Positions 38,285-49,400 of a stretch of DNA of 64,000 nt are shown piece by piece; position 1 is the stretch's first letter; each line of letters starts with the position of its first letter. The stretch is from positions 39,889,201 to 39,953,200 of the forward strand of contig OZ038422.1 of the NCBI GenBank assembly GCA_964036155.1, read 5' to 3'. The notes below the pieces were generated by a model, which was not told where the DNA came from, made no database searches, and was given only the letters and a program-made list of their open reading frames with translations. Both the position numbers and the translations under genes were made by a program. Source of the stretch: Diploscapter coronatus (lineage: Eukaryota > Nematoda > Chromadorea > Rhabditida > Rhabditidae).

Positions 38285-39841
38285 TCACTTGGCCTCATCA
38301 ATGCACCTCAGCGCATCCTGTAGCGTGCACTGCAGCAGCGCTTTCAAATGCACCGCTTCTGGAGTGCTCAAGTCCAATTCCCGTGAATTTTCCGACTTCT
38401 CGTCGACTTTCTCTTCGCGCTCTTTCAGCTGAACGAAGTCCGCGATTTGGGTGGTCATTTTTTCGAGGATAGTGCGTCTCACGATTTGCAGCATGGGGAG
38501 TTTGATTCTGAAATGGAATTTTGATTTTACCCTTTGTAATCCACACGTACATCAATTTGAATTCTACACCTACCTTTTTAGGAGTATGGAAAAAAAAGGT
38601 GTGGAATACATAGTGCAACTTTATTTATATTTATAACATTCTCGTTGTATCTAATTTGCGAATTATTTTTGAATACCTTAACAAAGCCTGTCTCTTGGCC
38701 ATCAGAAAGAGCGACGAGTAGTAGGCACAAGCAGCGAATGGGTCATCGTAACGGTGATCGGCAAAAATGCCCCAAATCGAGCCGAGTTCTGCGGAAAAAG
38801 AGGACAGCTGAATATTATGGGCAAAGGAATCGATCAACACGGCAGTCCATTGGGGTTCGTATGGGAGACTGGCCTGAAAAAAAAACGTTCCGAAATTACT
38901 TGTAGCTTTTTCTTTGGAATACAACAAATAATTTTTCGTGATGCTGAAACACAGAATGGAAATCACCAAAGATGCAAATTTTAACCTAATTGAAAATAAG
39001 CAATACCTTGGATTTAGTAATTTCGAAGCAGAGTCGCTTGATGAAGATTGGCTGCGTTTGGACGTCGAACTGCCTGTAGACGATGTTGTAGAAATTGACG
39101 ATGCACTGCTGGCCGGATGGGTCGACTTTGTTCACCCACACATAGATGTGGAGGAACACATCCTGAACTCTTCTTTCAGATAAAAACCAATTTTCATTGA
39201 TCTTTTATTATAAATCAATATTTTTCTTGTCAGTTTTATAATTATGAAAACGAAGGCTGTTCGGAAGTTCAAATTTGAAAAATTCAAAGTCGGAATTTAT
39301 TTTTTCACTACCAGGAATCTGAATCAGAATTCCGAAAACACCAACACCTAGCGGAAACTAACTGTTGAATCGTATCTTTCCACTCACCCACATGACTTCC
39401 AAGTCGTCTCGTCTGAGCGTCCTCTGCACGGCATGTTCCTGCACGGATCTGACGAGCACCAAAAGCAGCGAATCCTCAAATCGGCCGAAATTGTCGATCT
39501 TCAGAAAGCGAACCAGCATCCGAAGCAGCGCGTCGAAACGATATTCTTTCGAGTAGGGAGAGGCGAGTTGAAATTCGTTCCTGTTTGCTGACTCGAGTAC
39601 TGAAAATCACGTCGCCTTTTCTCAGGACTATGAAAATGGAAAATTGCACTTCGACTTTAATAAATTGTAAATTTCAACTTCAACCCCAGAAATAATGGAA
39701 GTTGATAAAGTTACAAGTTACTTGTTTTATGTTTCATCTAAACTCACACGTGCAAGTGTATTGTGGATCGATGCATCGTTGTGCCGCTTCCAAAATATTT
39801 CTTGGCTGTGGTGGCTTCATCTGCTCTGAATCGGAATCCAT
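38285..39841 (-). CDS. Unrecognised helical protein in housekeeping run
   Basis: Five exons join in phase, from ATG 39841 to a stop at 38285-38287, giving roughly 310 residues. The N-terminus is MDSDSEQMKPPQPRNILEAA. Helical segments follow with regular Leu spacing, such as YRFDALLRMLVRFLKIDNFG, DVFLHIYVWVNKVDPSGQQ and GSIWGIFADHRYDDPFAACA. A charged coiled-coil-like tail ends the protein (KEREEKVDEKSENSRELDL). There is no signal peptide or membrane helix. Clean splice phases and steady composition make it a real gene. I do not recognise it; an alpha-helical-repeat subunit of a nuclear complex is one possibility. The acceptor TTTCAG ends nine bases before the start. Confidence 0.75.
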
Positions 39842-40166
39842 TTTTTTTTCTGAAATCAGCACAATTAGAAAAATTCAAGCGATGAAAAATAAAGAAATCC
39901 ATGAATGGATAGTGAATAACCAAATATTAGTGGAAAGAACAAATTTGCAACAACAATTTTATTATTCTTAAAAATGTTCTCCGAAAGAAATAAGATACCG
40001 AAAGCCAGGACCGAATGAAAAATCGTGAAGAAAACGATGATAAAACCAACAATGAGTGAAAATAACTGTCAAGATGAAGGTTGTAAAATTCACCCATTTG
40101 CCAAAAAATATATCAGCAGGATAAAAATAAAGTGGGTGAATTTTACCACCGATTTCCAAGATGTAT
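39842..40166. other. Spacer after eIF2 beta
   Basis: About 325 bp without coding signal. It holds the eIF2 beta 3' end and an acceptor for the next minus-strand gene. Confidence 0.5.
39850..39851 (-). promoter_or_regulatory. Likely trans-splice acceptor of unrecognised gene
   Basis: GATTTCAG on the minus strand is followed by eight A residues and the ATG at 39841. Confidence 0.55.
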
Positions 40167-41591
40167 CTATTTCGCAGTGGATTGAGGGATCGCCTCTGCA
40201 GCCCTCCTGGCGGCAGCTCTCTTTCCGACCATCGCAGTGAATCCCGACTTGATGGCCTGGACGGAGCAGCGAGAGCCGCAGGCCTGGCACTGCAGGAAGA
40301 ACAGACGAGTGTCCTTCGTCAGAAGGGTGTCCGAGGAGCGACACGTGTGGCACATCACGTATTCTTCTGCAAGTTATTTCTTGTATTATTTATCGCTGTT
40401 TCATATTTTTGTTCTTTTTATCTACTCGCTAAGATACAAATAATACAGAAAGAAAATAGTTCTTCAAAGCAAGACTGTTTTCCGAAAAAAAAGCGCTTTC
40501 TTTTACATAAAGAGCCTAAACTGACTAATGTATTTCCTGAGGACGCTCTCGAAGTGTTTCTGCTGGAATCTGCCCTTGACGATGAGGCAGTTGTTGCCGT
40601 CGATCGAGCCAGTGGTTCCGAGCTCCGCAAGCAGGAACTGCAACACGTGTTTGTCCTGTCGCTTCATCAGTTTGCAGATCTCCGCGAAGTTAGAGAACGC
40701 CGTCTTCTTGCTGCCTGCTCTTTGCACCTAGAAAATCAGACTATTCAATTTCCTATTTTTAAAAAATCAGAAATGATAATTCTGAAGTAAAGATGAAATT
40801 TCATTAACTTTTTTATATTTTCCAAAACGAGAATGGAAAAACACCTTTTAAAAATGTGATAAAGATAAAGTAAAGTTTTCTTCAAATTATCCAAAATCTG
40901 ATCGGATTTTTTCTTTCAAAAATTTCACCGTTTTTGATGTTAGTGAAACGAACCTCAGGCGGTTTCATAGCGAATTTCTTCTTCTCGCCGGCCAAATCGG
41001 GATTCTTCTGTCTCATGATCTCGAAGACGAGTTGGAGACATTCCTCGTAGGTGTAATCCGCCCAGGGACGGCTAGCGTCTATCAGATTCGAGAGACCCAG
41101 ACCTTGGGCTGGAATTTTCAATTTTTTAAAATTCGCCCGGAAAAATGTCTTACGAAGAGCGGCTTCCTCGACCTTCTTCTCCTCTTTGGGTTCTTTCTTT
41201 TTCTTCTTCTTTTCGAGGTTCAATTCAGCTGAAAATAGATACTTCAAGGAATTCAACTATTTTCAGAAAAAAGTAACAGGAATAGATTTTAATTAAAAAA
41301 ATATGAATTTTGTTCGTTTGTTCTCAAGATCAGGAACATCAAAACTTGTTGTTAGTTTTGAAATTTTAAAAGTCCAAGTTTGTGATCATTCTTTTTCTTA
41401 ATTTTCTGACCCATTTCATCGTTGGCCTGCTCGACGCCCTCATTCGCGGCCCCTCCGTCGGCCTCCGCATCGTCCTCCAATTTGATGGGCTTTTTCGTCT
41501 TCTTCTTTTTCTTGTCCAAATTCAATTCCTGAAGAAATATTTTTGTTTTTCAAATAAAAAAAATTAATTTCACCAATTCATCGTCGGCCAT
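40167..41591 (-). CDS. iftb-1: Translation initiation factor eIF2 subunit beta
   Basis: The start at 41591 gives MADDEL. Two Lys-rich boxes follow in successive exons ([18 protein letters not shown] and [13 protein letters not shown]), separated by an acidic linker. The conserved core is [51 protein letters not shown]. The C-terminal C2-C2 zinc finger is CHTCRSSD with CQACGSRC, then GFTAMVGKR, and the stop is at 40167-40169. The subunit joins eIF2 alpha and gamma to deliver initiator Met-tRNA to the 40S subunit. The Lys boxes bind eIF5 and eIF2B epsilon. Many orthologues have three boxes; I count two here. It is divergent with PPAN, with a MITE in the shared promoter. The symbol is the C. elegans name, assigned by family. 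Confidence 0.95.
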
Positions 41592-42225
41592 GATTGCTAC
41601 CTACTGACTTCGATTGATAATTTAGAAAATTTGTGATCGATCTGCAAACTGAAAATGAAAAAGAAAACCTTATGAACAGACCTAGGGAGCACTTTCGTCA
41701 GACGAAAAAATCTATGGGGGTAGGTCGCAGAGGGGAATTTTGTATGGCGAGGTAGGTCGCGAACTTGAACGCTTACGTTATTGATTGATTAGAGATACAA
41801 AAGTCTTACGAAACTATATAGGGGTAGGTCGTAAGGGGTTTCTGACGATAGTCCTCTCTAGGACTGCTTATGAAATTATATACGAGTTTAACAGACGAAA
41901 AATAGACAAAAAAATTGTGAAATTAACAATTCTGACGAACGTTTTTTGAAGCAATGATGTAAGACGAATTCAATAGACATCAAGGCGCAGAGGTTCTTGA
42001 GTTCGTCTTCAAGATTCAAAAGTCAAAAATATTTCATGAAAAAATAAATCGAAGAAAAATGAGAAAGCTGCCGACGGTAATGAATTTTCCCAAATCTACT
42101 TCATGTAAGTCACGCAATAAACGCAGAACGCATGGACCACTCAAACTATTTTTTCTTCGAATTTTTTTCATAATTTTTATTTTTTAATGTTTTTTCTTCA
42201 AATATGCTAATTTCCAGGTGATTCA
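41592..42225. other. Shared divergent promoter of eIF2 beta and PPAN
   Basis: This is a 634 bp spacer between two divergent translation/ribosome genes. It includes the 190 bp hAT-like element at 41677-41866. TTTCCAG ends at 42217, eight bases before the PPAN start, and looks like a trans-splice acceptor. Confidence 0.55.
41669..41874. mobile_element. hAT-like MITE with 8 bp target duplication
   Basis: The element at 41677-41866 (190 bp) begins CAGACCTAGGGAGCACTTTC and ends CTAGGACTG, the imperfect inverted complement. It is bounded by identical 8-bp copies of CTTATGAA at 41669-41676 and 41867-41874. An 8-bp duplication with CAG termini is the hAT superfamily pattern. Three GGTAGGTCG units lie inside. 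There is no ORF. Confidence 0.88.
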
Positions 42226-44685
42226 ATGAAGAAGCACAGGGGAGCCGTGAAACAGCCAAAGCACAATTCGACAGAGGAAGATGGGGTGAGTTCTCTCGAG
42301 TTTTGGTGATTTTTAAAAGTGAAATCTCAGGAAAAATCACAGAGGAAAATCGATAAGGATTTGGCCAAGTTGAGGAAAAAAACCGCGGAAGAGCACAAGG
42401 AAAAGGAGTTGCTCAAGTAAGCAGAAATTTCACATATTTCCTATCGAAGCAAGAAAAATTCATTTTTGCAGATTCTGAAATCTGAATTTTAATTTTTGCA
42501 TTTCTTAATTCTGATTTTGAACCTTAAAAAACTCAGAACCAAGGGGAAAATTATTTGAATTCTGAACACTAAAAATTAAAGAAAGATTTCAAAAATTCCT
42601 AAATTTTCCAGACAGCCCCACTCATTCGTGATCCACCGGGGCAAAGTCGGAAAATTCATCAAGTCCCTGGAAACAGATTTGCGTCGCGTGCTCGAACCAA
42701 ACACGGCCAAGAACTTGAAAGTGCTCAAGAAGAACAACATCAAGGACTTCATCGTCAATGGAGCCGTTCTGGGCGTGAACAACATGCTCGTCCTTACTCT
42801 CAGTGACAATGCTGCTCAGCTCCGGTTCATCCGATTCCCACAGGGACCCACACTGACTTTTAGAAGTGGGATTTTTGTTTTATCTTTTTAGAAGAGTTTA
42901 TGTCCCTTTCAGTAATATTTTTACCTACAAACTTTATAAGTTGCAGGGAAATATTGGATTGAACGATAATTTGTTATAATTTTTATTATTTTGTAACTCA
43001 AGTAAAAGTGTAACACAAATTATTGCTTGACTTGTAAATTTTTGTGGGAAAATGTTGAAAAATTCAGTAGTGGAGTACACTCTGGCGCGACACGTCATTT
43101 CCTCTCAGAAACGGCCCATCGCATCGGACAAACTCTTTACGCATAGTCCTCTCGTCGTGATGAATGGGTTCAACGATGATGCCTCGAAGAGACACTTGCT
43201 GCTGACGCAGAACTACATTCAGAACATGTTCCCCTCCGTCAATGTCGACGCTATCCAGTTGACCAATCTGAAGCGATGCGTTATGCTCCATTACAATGAG
43301 GAAACCGATACGATTGAGTGGAGACATTAGTGAGGACTTGTGAAAATTTAAATCTATAAAAGAATAATAATAGAATCACGAAGTTCGAAAGAGAAAAGTA
43401 AGAGTTTATTACGAGTAGACATTTGTTAGAAATTTTTAAATATCTGAAAAATAACTACAAAAATCTCGAAAGATTAAGTATTCAGGGGGAAAAAGAGAAA
43501 TTCGACTCATTTCAGCGCAGTTCGAGTCGTTCCCGCTGGACTGAACAAATCGACGATGAAAATCGTGGACGCGCAGAGGAAAATGTCCAAGGAACCGCCC
43601 GACCTCTCGAGATACAAGGACATTTCGGACTACATTCTCAAGTAGACATTTTTAACTGTTTAGATAATTTAAATTTCTGAATCACATTTATTTGTAAATT
43701 TATATTTCCATTTTCTATTTTCTGCAATAATTTGGATTGATTTTGCTAATTTCAGTGCCGGAAACCTGAGTGAAAGTGAATTCGAAGGCGATCAGGAACA
43801 AGTCGAGTTGCCGCAGGACGTGAGCAAGGACACGGGATGCAGGCGTGGGGAAACCAGCAATGTTCGACTCTACGAAATCGGCCCGAGACTCACTCTGCAG
43901 CTGCTCAAAATCGAGGAAGGAGTTGATGATGGAGAGGTGATTTTTTAAATTTCAAAATCGTCTGTTTTAAAAAGCTCATTAAAAATATTCAATTTTTCGT
44001 TTTAGATTTTTTCTTTGATTTTTATTTTTAATTTTCAAGGTCCTCTACCACAAGTTCGTCAAGAAGGACGTCAAAGAACTCATCGAACTGAAGGAGGCTC
44101 TGCCAAAGAAGAAGTCGGAATTTTTTTTCGAGAATTTTTAAGATTCAAATTTTCAGGAGAATGAAGAAGAAGATGGAGCAACAGAATGAGCATCGTGTCA
44201 TTCAGCGATTGAAGGCCGTCAAAGAATCTCAGGAATATCAAGTAGACTATTTTTGTAAACAAAAACTTGAAATATCATGAAAATCATAGCTGAAAGCACG
44301 AGCCATACCTAGATTTATTATTCTCAAGTTCTGATTTTTTTTTCTTTCAGAAAATTGCAGCTTTTTAGGAGCATAGTGTTAACAAAGATGAAGGAACACA
44401 AATTTCCAAAAAAAAAAAAAAAAAAAAGTCGTAAATTTTCAGAAAACGAAAGAGAAGGAGATGATCAACGAGTTGGCTCGCAGACAGGCTGCTGTGATGG
44501 GCGAGGAGATCACGATGAACGACAAAATGCAACAGGGCAACGAGCAGAAGGATGAAGACGAACAGGGACACGAAGAACAGGAACAGGGACAAAGGAAGTG
44601 GAGGAGAGGAGGACAGAAGAGGAAGACTGAGGAGAATGGAAGAGGAAAATTCAAGAAGTCAACGAAAAGAGCCAGACATAAGTAG
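42226..44685 (+). CDS. lpd-6: Peter Pan / SSF1 ribosome biogenesis factor (Brix domain)
   Basis: Nine exons join in phase to give 456 residues, ending at TAG 44683-44685. After a short basic head, the Brix domain starts HSFVIHRGKVGKFIKSLETD. It continues RRVLEPNTAKNLKVLKKNN, RFPQGPTLTFR, SDKLFTHSPLVVMNGF, NYIQNMFPSVNV and RHYAVRVVPAGLNKS. An SSF1-type tail follows with ILNAGNLSESEFEGDQEQ and GETSNVRLYEIGPRLTLQL. The C-terminus is Lys/Glu/Gln-rich and basic, as expected for a nucleolar protein. PPAN/SSF1 acts in 27S pre-rRNA processing and 60S subunit assembly. An A19 run lies in the last intron (44409-44427). lpd-6 is the C. elegans name for this family. Confidence 0.95.
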
Positions 44686-46400
44686 AAACGTTTGGTTAGT
44701 TAATTTGTTGTTTCAGGTTGATTTGAAATTTTTTGTCAAGAATCAGATTTTCGTAGAAGTTTTCGAGCGTGTATGGCTTGTGCACAGAAGCGAAGCTTTT
44801 TGTAGCAAAAATATCGGGAAAGATGCTTCATTATCTTTGTTACAAAACATTTCACTTCCCCCTACAATGTCATAAATCCGAAATTTTCAGACTTCTCAAA
44901 AAGTGATCTCGGAAATATTTAGATTTTTTCCAGATGTTTCGAGTTATTTTAATTTTGAAGAACGAAATCCCAGTTTCTGACAGAAATTTCACGTCAACCG
45001 CTCATCACTATTATTGTTGGAGATTTATACTTGTTGTTACTTTTGTTGAATAAATCACATTGTCGTTTCTTGCGAGGTCTTTTCCGAGAGATTGATCGGG
45101 GCGAAAGACGAGAAAGATTGATAAATCGGAGAATTGAGTGGAACGGAGAGCAGAGGAACTGAACACGGGGATATTGGATTCCAATCCACAGCCCGAGTAA
45201 ATGGCTACTTGGACTATTAGTTTCTCATTTTCTCATCTGCCGGGCTGTTGTCCAAGTCAACTGATCTATCAGATGAGCCGAGAGAATTGGGAATTGACTA
45301 TCGCACCGCTTTGCACCAATGAGATACGATCATTTATATTTATCACCACATTCTGCAGATTTTTTCTCCCATATACCATCGTCCTTAGGAAAAGGATGAC
45401 ATTTACAACAACAAAAAAATAGACGAAATCGTCAATCTAAATAACAGAACTGTTAATTTCATTGTGCTTTAGCGTGATGACGTTTACAAATTTTAATGAC
45501 AATCCGGTGACAAGTCCAAATGTGCTCGATTTTGACCCCTGTCATTTGTTGTGTCCTCGTCTCAATATCTGGATGAAGGATGAAGTATATTGAACTAAAA
45601 AAGATTTAGAGGTGAAGCGGGAGAGAGTGGGATATCTCTGTGAGGGGTTGAGGAGGGTGATAAACAAGAGGGGGAAAAGCCTGTGTGCATGGCTGCCTTT
45701 CCCTTCTTGCTTGCTTCAGGGAGCATCTCTTTATATCCCTCTTGCGTATGACCATTGCCACCTGCGGAAAGGGGGAAAAGAAGCAGGAATCCGGCGGAGA
45801 TACAGCAGACAACTCGGTGTAAATGTCGAGAAGGAGAAGAAATGAAGAAATGATAAGATGAAAAGGGAAAGGGGTCCCTACGAATCTGAAGGAAGGCAGG
45901 CAGGCAGGCAGAAAGGGAATAACAGGAGAAATAGAGGGGGGAGCAGCTGCATGCCCGACTCTGAGTCCTGAGTCTGAAGGAGAGAGTGGGAAGAAGGGAG
46001 AGACAAGACTATCGATTGCCGGGAGCAACACAAGGTTCTGTCAGTCTTTACGCCTCTCCAATTGTCACTCTCTCTAGCCGATTTTCTGCCTGAGGCGCAC
46101 GCGATTCGCCCTGCCTCGCCTTCTGTCTTCTTCATCCAAGAGCACCGACCGCCATTCCCATCGACACAAAGTGTTTTTCATCACTCCGAGTCTCTTCTTG
46201 TCGCGATCCGAATCGATTTTTACCCCCACCCCATTTTGATCGTCACTTAATTTCCACCCCCTCCACCGTCCTGACGGGATTCAGAATCCCCTCACCCCCA
46301 ACAACAACAACGACGACAACGACGACGACGACGATAACGACGCGAACGAAGCTGAACAACAACGGCGTGGAGACGGAGTCCAAGTTCAAGCGAGGCCGAG
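44686..46400. other. Intergenic region upstream of tropomodulin
   Basis: No gene is seen. It contains (GGCA)n near 45894-45914. The end, about 46298-46345, is a CAA/CGA triplet tract, probably in the 5' UTR of the distal tropomodulin first exon. Confidence 0.5.
46298..46345 (+). repeat. CAA/CGA triplet repeat in leader
   Basis: An imperfect run of CAA, CGA and ACG triplets lies 55 bases before the distal tropomodulin start codon. Confidence 0.6.
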
Positions 46401-49400
46401 ATGAGTCGGTCTGAGTAAGTGCGAGTGGAATGCGATGTGGGTGGCAATTTGGAAGATACACGGCCCTAATATTTTCCCAGCCTCGCCTATCATCTTCATT
46501 TCCTCTTATACTATTTTCTCGAGTCATACTACACGAGTCGTGTATTTTCCATTTGGTCCCGTTGATTTATGTAATTGGCTGTTTATCGTTCGTCTCGGGA
46601 TCCTGGCAGGACAACTTTATTCGTTAATTCGCAACTAAACTACAGTCGAGTTCGAAATCTCGGAGGTTAAAAATAGGCAGGCAGGCTGAAGGAATGATTG
46701 ATTTTTGTCACGTCTCTCCTTTCAACCGCACTTTCTCTCCACTTTTATTGATCCTAGCATATGTTCTTGCATACCTCTGATATCGGAATTTCAAAAAGTA
46801 GCAATAATAAACAGGATCAAAGGGCAAGTATCGATCGATCTTTATGGAAAAGTTCCAGGCTCTAATATCAAGTAGAGACTTTTTCATCAGCTCTGTTGTT
46901 CGTCTATCTTTCAGACAAAATTAAGGGATTTCTAAGAAAGATAAGCAAGAAATGACGCGAAAACCTAGTGCATCCGTCAAAATTAATCGATAAGAACTTC
47001 ATACATCCGAGATTTTCGAATTCAACGGTACAAATTATTTACAAAATACTTCTCCCTACCAAGATCCCGTTTATTTTTAAACCACCCTTTCGCTATGAAT
47101 GAATGAATAACTTTTCGCACTTCCTCCTTCTCCTATCATCGAAACTCGAGTTTGTGTACCTATTTTGAATAGCGAAGATCACATGGAATGCTTCTCAAAA
47201 AGCGAAAGAGAATTGGGGTTAGCGGTGCGAAACTATCGAGCAGAGCAAATGAAGGAGGAAATGCAGAGAAGGAGAAATTGAGAAAGTTCATGGGAATACA
47301 GCAAAAGCAGCAGAGACAGGCAGAGAATGTTGACATTTTGAGGAGAGGATTGAGCAAAACAGTGACATATTTCGGGGAATTGAGAGGAAATAAGATAAAA
47401 ATCGAGAGGAATGGGGAGGGGGTGCGGCCTGTATCTCTCTGTCTGCGCGCTCTCTCCCTTTCTCGACCGTCTCCATTCTATACAGTCTCTAGCTCTGTCC
47501 AGCCTCTGCGCTCTCCTCAATCCCCATTTTCTATCATCCATCCTCTCTATCGAGTGCCGGCTGCCTGTAGCGGCTTTCTCCAATTCGTTCCCCTCCCCTT
47601 CCCTTCCCTTCTCTTGCTTTCCCCGCTGCCAAATTCTTTCCATGTCTATCTAAAACATTTCCAATTCGATCCTAATCGCGAATTTCCATTTTTGGCCGAA
47701 AATGACGGACACAGCGGTCGAAGAGACGGAGACCGCCGCGGAGCAGGTGGTTCCGCCTCCCATGTTCCCCCGATCAAGGCTCTATCACAGGTCACAAACC
47801 GAGTCTATTTTTGGAAATCGAAATTAGTCGTGACATTACTACATGACAAAAATCAATACATAGCTTTGAAAGAATGGCCTTCTCTTTTATGCATTACTTT
47901 GTCAAATTTTATGACTTTCATGTCGTATAACGTCCCGGTAGATCCAAAACGCCGTCCATTTTCAATCGCTTTACACAATAGTGCATTAGATATCGATTGA
48001 TTTGTTAGTCATTCTTGATTGTGTGTCTATGTCTGAATAATGTGTTGATGTGAACAAATATGGAAGGGGATGACGAAATACTCGATTTCAGCTACTATTC
48101 GGAAGAACAGACGTTCAATGTTCCGTCCGCCAAAACCCAGGTCGGCAACACTGTCGCGCCGCACAAAGTCTACAGCAAGGGACTCAAAGTAGGAATTTTA
48201 CATTTGACAATTTGTCATTTTACCATTTTTATTTAATTATTATTGCCTGAATTACTCTATTTCTTCCTCATGATGATGTTTTCTTCTCAAGTTTAGATAT
48301 TTTTTTATTCTTATCAACCTGAATTATTTTTACTATTGCATTCGGTTCTATGGACTAGTTTAGCATAGAATGAGTCAAATTTTATACTAGCTTTGAAAAT
48401 GAAAAGCTGTGCTTCTGAACTCATCAAGTACTCAATCGTGGTCACATTTTAGCATCCTCTTTTCTCGTTCAGCGCACTTATCTCTTCAAATCTTCTACTT
48501 TTACCTTTTCCTTTCTAGTCTCATCTTTTCATCTCTTTCAAAATTATCCAGCTTTTGTCCAGAAAAGGCTCCAAGTGTTTCTCATTTCGTTCTGCTCGTG
48601 AGTCTCGAATCTCTCCAATTCCATTTTGGAATTTCTCCAGTTCTGCGCACATTTTCACATTTCTTTCTGCTCGTTTTGTTGACAACCCACTTCTTTCTCT
48701 CACTCCTTCACTTCACTCTTTCCCTTTATGTTCCATATACGAAATTCCTGTAATGCGACAATCGAACTCAATTCAATAGGGCTCTCAATAAGGAAAATAA
48801 ATACCAAACCGATTCACTATACAAATTTAAATCTATTTTCTGAGGAATAAGCAAGAGAAATGAGGAATGAAGAATGCTGACAAGATGATAATTCTAATTT
48901 TCAGGATCTCGAAGATGGCGACATCGAATCGCTGCTGTCGAAGCTGACACCCAATGAAATGGAGGAATTAAACAATGAAATTGATCCTGATGTAAGTATT
49001 TTTACTTCTTGATAAACTCATCATTTTTATGCTTCATCGAAATTGACGATCTCTACAAATTCGTGTTTTATTTTGATCTTCATGAATTTTCAAGTTTTCA
49101 TTCTTAACTTATTTCTTTTCATTCGGAATTCTGAGTATTCTTGGATCATCTTTTCTCCACTATATCCAAATCAATCAACTTATTTCTGTTCATTTCATTC
49201 ATTAATTTATGAATACCCTTTCTTCACTATATCCCTATCAATCGATAATCCTCATCCCGGATCCGTCTGCTCGCGGCTCTTCGCTTTTTCCTTGGCAAAT
49301 CCAATGAGAAGAGAGACTCCAAAGACAAACAGAGAATAGAGCAGAAGAGAGAATAAAGGGATAAAGCAGAGAGTGAGTGGGCAGTGGAGTGCGGAGAGAC

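Noticed and set aside
45606..46031. 141-codon minus-strand ORF
   Set aside because: Arises from a purine-rich strand with GGCA repeats; no start context or domain.
47188..48000. 270-codon plus-strand ORF
   Set aside because: It overlaps a tropomodulin alternative first exon in another frame, is pyrimidine-rich and low in complexity, and shows no domain.
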